DNA of 64,000 nt. It comes from an uncultured SAR86 cluster bacterium (GTDB taxonomy: Bacteria > Pseudomonadota > Gammaproteobacteria > Magnimaribacterales > AG-339-G14). Below are positions 60,086 through 64,000 of the stretch, in pieces. Location: NCBI GenBank assembly GCA_902523885.1, contig CABZAV010000001.1, forward strand, positions 186,001-250,000, in the 5' to 3' direction. The position numbers were made by a program, and so were the translations under genes. The notes below the pieces were generated by a model. The model saw nothing but the letters and a program-made list of their open reading frames with translations, did not search any database and had not been told where the DNA came from. Position 1 is the stretch's first letter. Every line of letters begins with the position of its first letter.

Positions 60086-60855
60086 TGATTCATAAATTAT
60101 CTGTAATTGATCCATCGGCAAAAATAGATGATGGAGCAAGCATTGGTCCTTATTCAGTCATCGGTCCTGAAGTTGAAATTGGTAAAGATTCAGTAATTCA
60201 CTCCCACGTTGTTATAGAGGGTCCTACTAAAATAGGAAAAAATAATGAAATATTTCAGTTTGCTTCTATAGGGGGAGATCCTCAAGATAAAAAATATAAA
60301 GGCGAAAAAACTTATCTAGAAATAGGCAATGATAATGTAATAAGGGAGGGAGTAACAATTAACAGAGGAACTGTTCAAGAAAATTCTTTAACTAAAATAG
60401 GATCTAAAAATTTAATCATGGCTTATTGCCATATTGCTCATGACTGTGAAATCCATGATGAAGTGGTTTTAGTAAATAATGCTTCTCTTGCGGGTTGCGT
60501 GAAAATAGAAAAAGGAGCAATTCTAGGAGGGTTCTCTTTGGTACATCAATTTTGTAAAGTAGGGCAATATAGTTTCTCTGCTATGGGTAGTTCTGTAGGA
60601 AAAGATATACCAGCTTTTGTAAGGGTAAGCGGAAGTCCTGCTTTTCCAAGAGGCCTTAACACAACAGGCATTCAAAGACTAAACCTTAGTAAAGAAGTTT
60701 CTGATGGATTAAAAGAAGCTTACAAAATTTTATATTTAAGAAATTTCAAATTAAAAGATGCAGTTGATGAAATTTCTAAAAACTTAAATGAAATTTCAGA
60801 AGTACAAATACTATTGAACTCCATAAATGCCTCTGAAAGAGGCATAGTTAGATAA
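60085..60855 (+). CDS. lpxA: UDP-N-acetylglucosamine acyltransferase
   Basis: 256 aa, against 262 in E. coli. First step of lipid A synthesis. Hexapeptide beta-helix for residues 1 to about 190. The catalytic His lies in AYCHIAHDCEIHDEV; GCVKIEKGAILGGFSLVHQF follows. The C-terminal helical domain contains GIQRLNLSKE. It precedes lpxB by 2 nt. Confidence 0.98.
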   Translation: MIHKLSVIDPSAKIDDGASIGPYSVIGPEVEIGKDSVIHSHVVIEGPTKIGKNNEIFQFASIGGDPQDKKYKGEKTYLEIGNDNVIREGVTINRGTVQENSLTKIGSKNLIMAYCHIAHDCEIHDEVVLVNNASLAGCVKIEKGAILGGFSLVHQFCKVGQYSFSAMGSSVGKDIPAFVRVSGSPAFPRGLNTTGIQRLNLSKEVSDGLKEAYKILYLRNFKLKDAVDEISKNLNEISEVQILLNSINASERGIVR

Positions 60856-60857
60856 CA

Positions 60858-61988
60858 GTGAAAAAAATTAAATTTGCCTTTTCAGTTGGAGAAGAATCAG
60901 GAGATTTCTTAGGGGCACAATTAATTAATAATTTAAAAAAAAAATATCCCAATGCCAGTTTTGTTGGTTTAGCTGGTAATTTGATGCAAAAAGAAGGAAT
61001 GGAATCTCTTTTTCCAATCAATGATTTATCAGTTATGGGTTTAATTGATCCTTTAATAAATCTAAATAGACTTTTAAGAAGAAGAAAACAACTTATAGAT
61101 TTTATTCTTGAAGAACAACCGGAATTTTTTATCGGAATTGATAGCCCATCCTTTAATGCGGGAATTGCAAAAAGAATTAAATCTAAAACTAATACTAAAA
61201 CCATTCAGTATGTTTGTCCTCAATTTTGGGCTTGGAGAAAAGGAAGGGTTAAAAGGTTTAAAAAATATTTAGATCATATTTTTAGTATTTTTCCTTTTGA
61301 AGAGAAATTACTGGCAAATGAAAATATGTCTTCTAATTTTACGGGGCATCCTCTCGCTGAGCATTTTGAAATAGATATAGACAAAGAAAAATTTAAAACT
61401 AAATTGTCTTTCAATAATAAAAAAATTTATATTGCATTATTGCCGGGAAGTAGAAAATCTGAATTAAAAAATCATCTTAAAATTTTAGAAGAGGTCGCAA
61501 ATAGTTATTATCTCAAAAATCCAAATTACCACTTTATAGTTTCTCTAACTGAAGAAAATTCATTAAGCGAAAATAGCTATTTTAATAAAGAAAATATTTC
61601 TTTGATTAAAGGGAACACAAAAGAAGTTTTAAAAGCTTGCGATTATGCAATCGTGTCTTCTGGAACTGCGACTTTAGAAGCTATGTTAAGCAAAACTCCT
61701 TTTTGCGTAATTTATAAAAGTAATCCAATTAGTAATTTCTTAATTACAAATATTTTACTTCAGTTAGACTATATTTCTCTTCCTAATATTTTAGCTAATA
61801 AAAAAATAGTCCCTGAACTAAGACAAAGAGATTTAAAAACAAATAAAGTTATTGAGGAACTAGATTGCCTTATTGATAACTCTAATGAAGTAATGATTCA
61901 AGAGTTTAAAGCTTTACACCAATCTTTGATAAATGAAAATGATAATAAATTTTCAAAAATCATAGACAAACTTTCCTCAAAATTTTGA
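60858..61988 (+). CDS. lpxB: Lipid A disaccharide synthase
   Basis: 376 aa, against 382 in E. coli. Joins UDP-diacylglucosamine to lipid X in the inner leaflet. The start is GTG. It shows VGEESGDFLGAQL, the substrate segment YVCPQFWAWRKGRVKR, ALLPGSRKSEL and SSGTATLEAML. It overlaps rnhB by 4 nt. Confidence 0.97.
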   Translation: MKKIKFAFSVGEESGDFLGAQLINNLKKKYPNASFVGLAGNLMQKEGMESLFPINDLSVMGLIDPLINLNRLLRRRKQLIDFILEEQPEFFIGIDSPSFNAGIAKRIKSKTNTKTIQYVCPQFWAWRKGRVKRFKKYLDHIFSIFPFEEKLLANENMSSNFTGHPLAEHFEIDIDKEKFKTKLSFNNKKIYIALLPGSRKSELKNHLKILEEVANSYYLKNPNYHFIVSLTEENSLSENSYFNKENISLIKGNTKEVLKACDYAIVSSGTATLEAMLSKTPFCVIYKSNPISNFLITNILLQLDYISLPNILANKKIVPELRQRDLKTNKVIEELDCLIDNSNEVMIQEFKALHQSLINENDNKFSKIIDKLSSKF

Positions 61989-62548
61989 AAACTTTTTTTG
62001 TTGGTGTTGATGAAGTGGGAAGAGGATCTATCGCAGGGCCAGTAGTAGCAGCAGCTATAATTTTAAAAAAAAAGGAAATATTATCTTTGAAAGATTCAAA
62101 GTTATTATCTCCAAAAAAAAGACAAATATTATCTGAAGATATCAAAAAGAATTGCGTTGACTATGCCATAGCCGAAGTTTCTTCAAAAAAAATAGATAAG
62201 ATAAACATAAGACAAGCTTCTCTTCTTGCAATGAAAATAGCTGTAGAAAAGTTAAAGAAAAAAAATATAGAAGTTATTGTAGACGGGGTTGATAAAATTG
62301 ATATCTCACAAAAATGCAAGGCGATAGTAAAAGCAGATAATATTTACGAGGAGGTGATGGCAGCTTCAATAGTAGCCAAAGTTTATAGAGACGAATTAAT
62401 GATAGATTTAGATAAAAAATATCCACAATACCTTTTTGCAAAGCACAAAGGTTATCCAACGAAAGATCATTTGCATGCACTTAAAAAGTTTGGTTCTATA
62501 GAAGAACATAGAAAAACTTTTGGCCCTTTAAAAAAATTGAATGAATAA
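61985..62548 (+). CDS. rnhB: Ribonuclease HII
   Basis: 187 aa. Removes ribonucleotides misinserted in DNA and RNA primers. The start is TTG, sharing bases with the lpxB stop. The catalytic motif GVDEVGRGSIAGPVVAAAII carries the Asp-Glu pair. VKADNIYEEVMAASIVAKVY and HKGYPTKDHLHAL complete the site. It overlaps dnaE by 8 nt. Confidence 0.97.
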   Translation: MKTFFVGVDEVGRGSIAGPVVAAAIILKKKEILSLKDSKLLSPKKRQILSEDIKKNCVDYAIAEVSSKKIDKINIRQASLLAMKIAVEKLKKKNIEVIVDGVDKIDISQKCKAIVKADNIYEEVMAASIVAKVYRDELMIDLDKKYPQYLFAKHKGYPTKDHLHALKKFGSIEEHRKTFGPLKKLNE

Positions 62549-64000
62549 ATATACCCATTTAAATTTGCACTCGGAATACTCCATTCAAGACGGGCTAATT
62601 CGAATTCATGATCTTGCCAATAAGGCGTCTGAATTAAATTTTGAAAGTTTAGCAATTACAGACTTATCAAATTTATTTGGGTTTATTAAATTTTATAAAG
62701 AATTAAGAAAAAAAGGTATAAAGCCAATTTGTGGATCAGATTTTATCCTATCTGGAGAAAATACTAATTCTGGAAATCTTCAGCTACTAGTAAAAAATCA
62801 TAACGGATATAAAAATTTAATTCGTTTAATTTCTAAATCTCATACTTTGGGGAAAGTTAATGGACATCCACATATATCTGTTCAAGATTTAACAAAGTTC
62901 TCTGAAGATCTCATCTTAATTACCGGAAGTATAGAAAGTCAGATTGGGCAGTCCATTTTGGCAGGAAAACAAGATATAGCTCTAAAACAAATCGAGTATC
63001 TAAGAAACATTTATAAAGACAATTTTTTCTTACAACTAACAAGAACTGGAAAAAATCAAGAAGAACTATGCAATCAAACCTTAATAGAATTTTCTAAAAA
63101 TTTAGGAATTCCAGTAGTAGCTACAAATCAAGTAAGATTTTTAGCTAAAGAAGATTTTGAAGCACATGAAACAAGAGTCTGTATACAATCCGGGCATGTT
63201 TTAGGAGACAAAAGAAGACGAAGGTTTTTTCAGGATTCTCAGTATTTTAAATCAACTGAAGAAATGAATGATCTTTTTAGCGATGTTCCTGAAGCCCTAT
63301 CGAATGCTTATGAAATTTCAAAAAAATGTAATTTGGAAGTAAAAACAGGTATTTATGTTTTACCTGATTTTAAAACTCCAAATCAATCTTCAGAAGCGGA
63401 TTATTTAAAAAACTTAATCCAAGAGGGAATAACAAAAAAACTTGAGGTACAAAAATTTTCTGAAATTCCTGATACTTATAAAGAAAGATTAGATTATGAA
63501 TTAGAAGTTATTTTAAAAATGGGTTACGAAGGATACTTTCTCATAGTTGCAGACTTCGTAAACTGGGCTAAGCATAATTCTGTCCCTGTTGGCCCAGGAA
63601 GAGGATCTGGAGCAGGCTCTCTGATAGCTTATGCGATTGGCATCACAGGTATAGATCCAATTAAATATGATCTTTTATTTGAAAGATTTTTAAATCCAGA
63701 CCGAATAAGTAATCCAGATTTTGATATAGATTTTTGCAGAGATGGAAGAGAAAAGGTAATTGAATATGTTACAGAAAAGTATGGCAAAAAGGCTGTTGCT
63801 CAAATATGTACTTTTGGCACTATGGCTGCAAGAGCTGTCGTAAGAGACGTAGCTAGAGCACAAGGCAAATCATATGGATTAGCAGATAGACTTGCAAAAA
63901 TGATTCCTTTTAGTCCAGAGATGACTCTTGAAAAGGCCCTTAAGGACAATTCTGATTTGAGACGAATTCTTAAAGTAGATGAAGATGCAGCTGAAATATT
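62541..64000 (+). CDS. dnaE: DNA polymerase III alpha subunit, N-terminal part (runs off window)
   Basis: About 486 codons from ATG 62541 to the window edge; E. coli DnaE has 1160 aa. The PHP domain begins YTHLNLHSEYSIQDGLIRIH. The polymerase palm shows VGPGRGSGAGSLIAYAIGIT. The catalytic aspartates are in PDFDIDFCRDG (Asp395 and Asp397). QICTFGTMAARAVVRDVARA follows. The gene order lpxB-rnhB-dnaE is conserved in gammaproteobacteria, where accA usually follows. Confidence 0.97.
   Translation, partial: MNKYTHLNLHSEYSIQDGLIRIHDLANKASELNFESLAITDLSNLFGFIKFYKELRKKGIKPICGSDFILSGENTNSGNLQLLVKNHNGYKNLIRLISKSHTLGKVNGHPHISVQDLTKFSEDLILITGSIESQIGQSILAGKQDIALKQIEYLRNIYKDNFFLQLTRTGKNQEELCNQTLIEFSKNLGIPVVATNQVRFLAKEDFEAHETRVCIQSGHVLGDKRRRRFFQDSQYFKSTEEMNDLFSDVPEALSNAYEISKKCNLEVKTGIYVLPDFKTPNQSSEADYLKNLIQEGITKKLEVQKFSEIPDTYKERLDYELEVILKMGYEGYFLIVADFVNWAKHNSVPVGPGRGSGAGSLIAYAIGITGIDPIKYDLLFERFLNPDRISNPDFDIDFCRDGREKVIEYVTEKYGKKAVAQICTFGTMAARAVVRDVARAQGKSYGLADRLAKMIPFSPEMTLEKALKDNSDLRRILKVDEDAAEI

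Overview
The window reads as chromosomal DNA of an AT-rich, streamlined gammaproteobacterium. The evidence is the gene order (tuf-tRNA-Trp-secE-nusG-rplKAJL-rpoBC; fabA-fabB; bamE divergent from fur; rpsB-tsf-frr through lpxB-rnhB-dnaE), the gamma-type protein sequences, a tmRNA tag ending in YALAA, and lipid A and BAM genes that imply an outer membrane. A, T and poly-A/T tracts dominate, genes abut or overlap by 1-8 nt, and there are no insertion sequences, prophage, CRISPR or defence genes. A free-living marine lineage of the SAR86 type fits, but that assignment is an inference; no 16S rRNA gene is present.

Layout. 1-2637: RNase R (cut by the window edge) divergent from rraA, a small membrane protein, and an NTF2-like protein. 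2649-5187: tRNA-Thr(UGU), birA, tRNA-Tyr, tRNA-Thr(GGU), tuf and tRNA-Trp. 5207-16584: secE-nusG-rplK-rplA, an L10-type mRNA leader, rplJ-rplL-rpoB-rpoC. 16591-20275: the str operon (rpsL-rpsG-fusA) ending in a VTT-domain membrane protein where a second tuf often sits. 20304-33401: the S10, spc and alpha ribosomal operons as one nearly gap-free run to rplQ. 33398-38455: uvrA, ssb, fabB, fabA. 38536-41150: rplU-rpmA-obgE-proB, convergent with rpsT. 41209-42888: a TetR regulator with an inverted-repeat operator region, then ssrA (tmRNA) and smpB. 42929-49460: an NSS-family transporter, bamE, fur, grpE-dnaK-dnaJ-dapB. 49465-64000: rpsB-tsf-frr-uppS-cdsA-dxr-rseP-bamA-skp-lpxD-fabZ-lpxA-lpxB-rnhB-dnaE (dnaE cut by the window edge).

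Function. Nearly everything is core: ribosome, RNA polymerase, translation factors and rescue (tmRNA/SmpB), protein export and folding, fatty acid and lipid A synthesis, outer-membrane assembly and isoprenoid synthesis. I found no convincing new multi-gene system. The more interesting signals are small and structural: the tuf stop codon shares two bases with tRNA-Trp; DnaJ appears to have lost half of one zinc site; a TetR gene has a probable leaderless promoter under a palindromic operator; the dnaK and rpsB mRNAs carry distinctive 5' structures; a tRNA-Tyr promoter lies over the birA start; and otherwise conserved gene orders lack pyrH, recN and the str-operon tuf.
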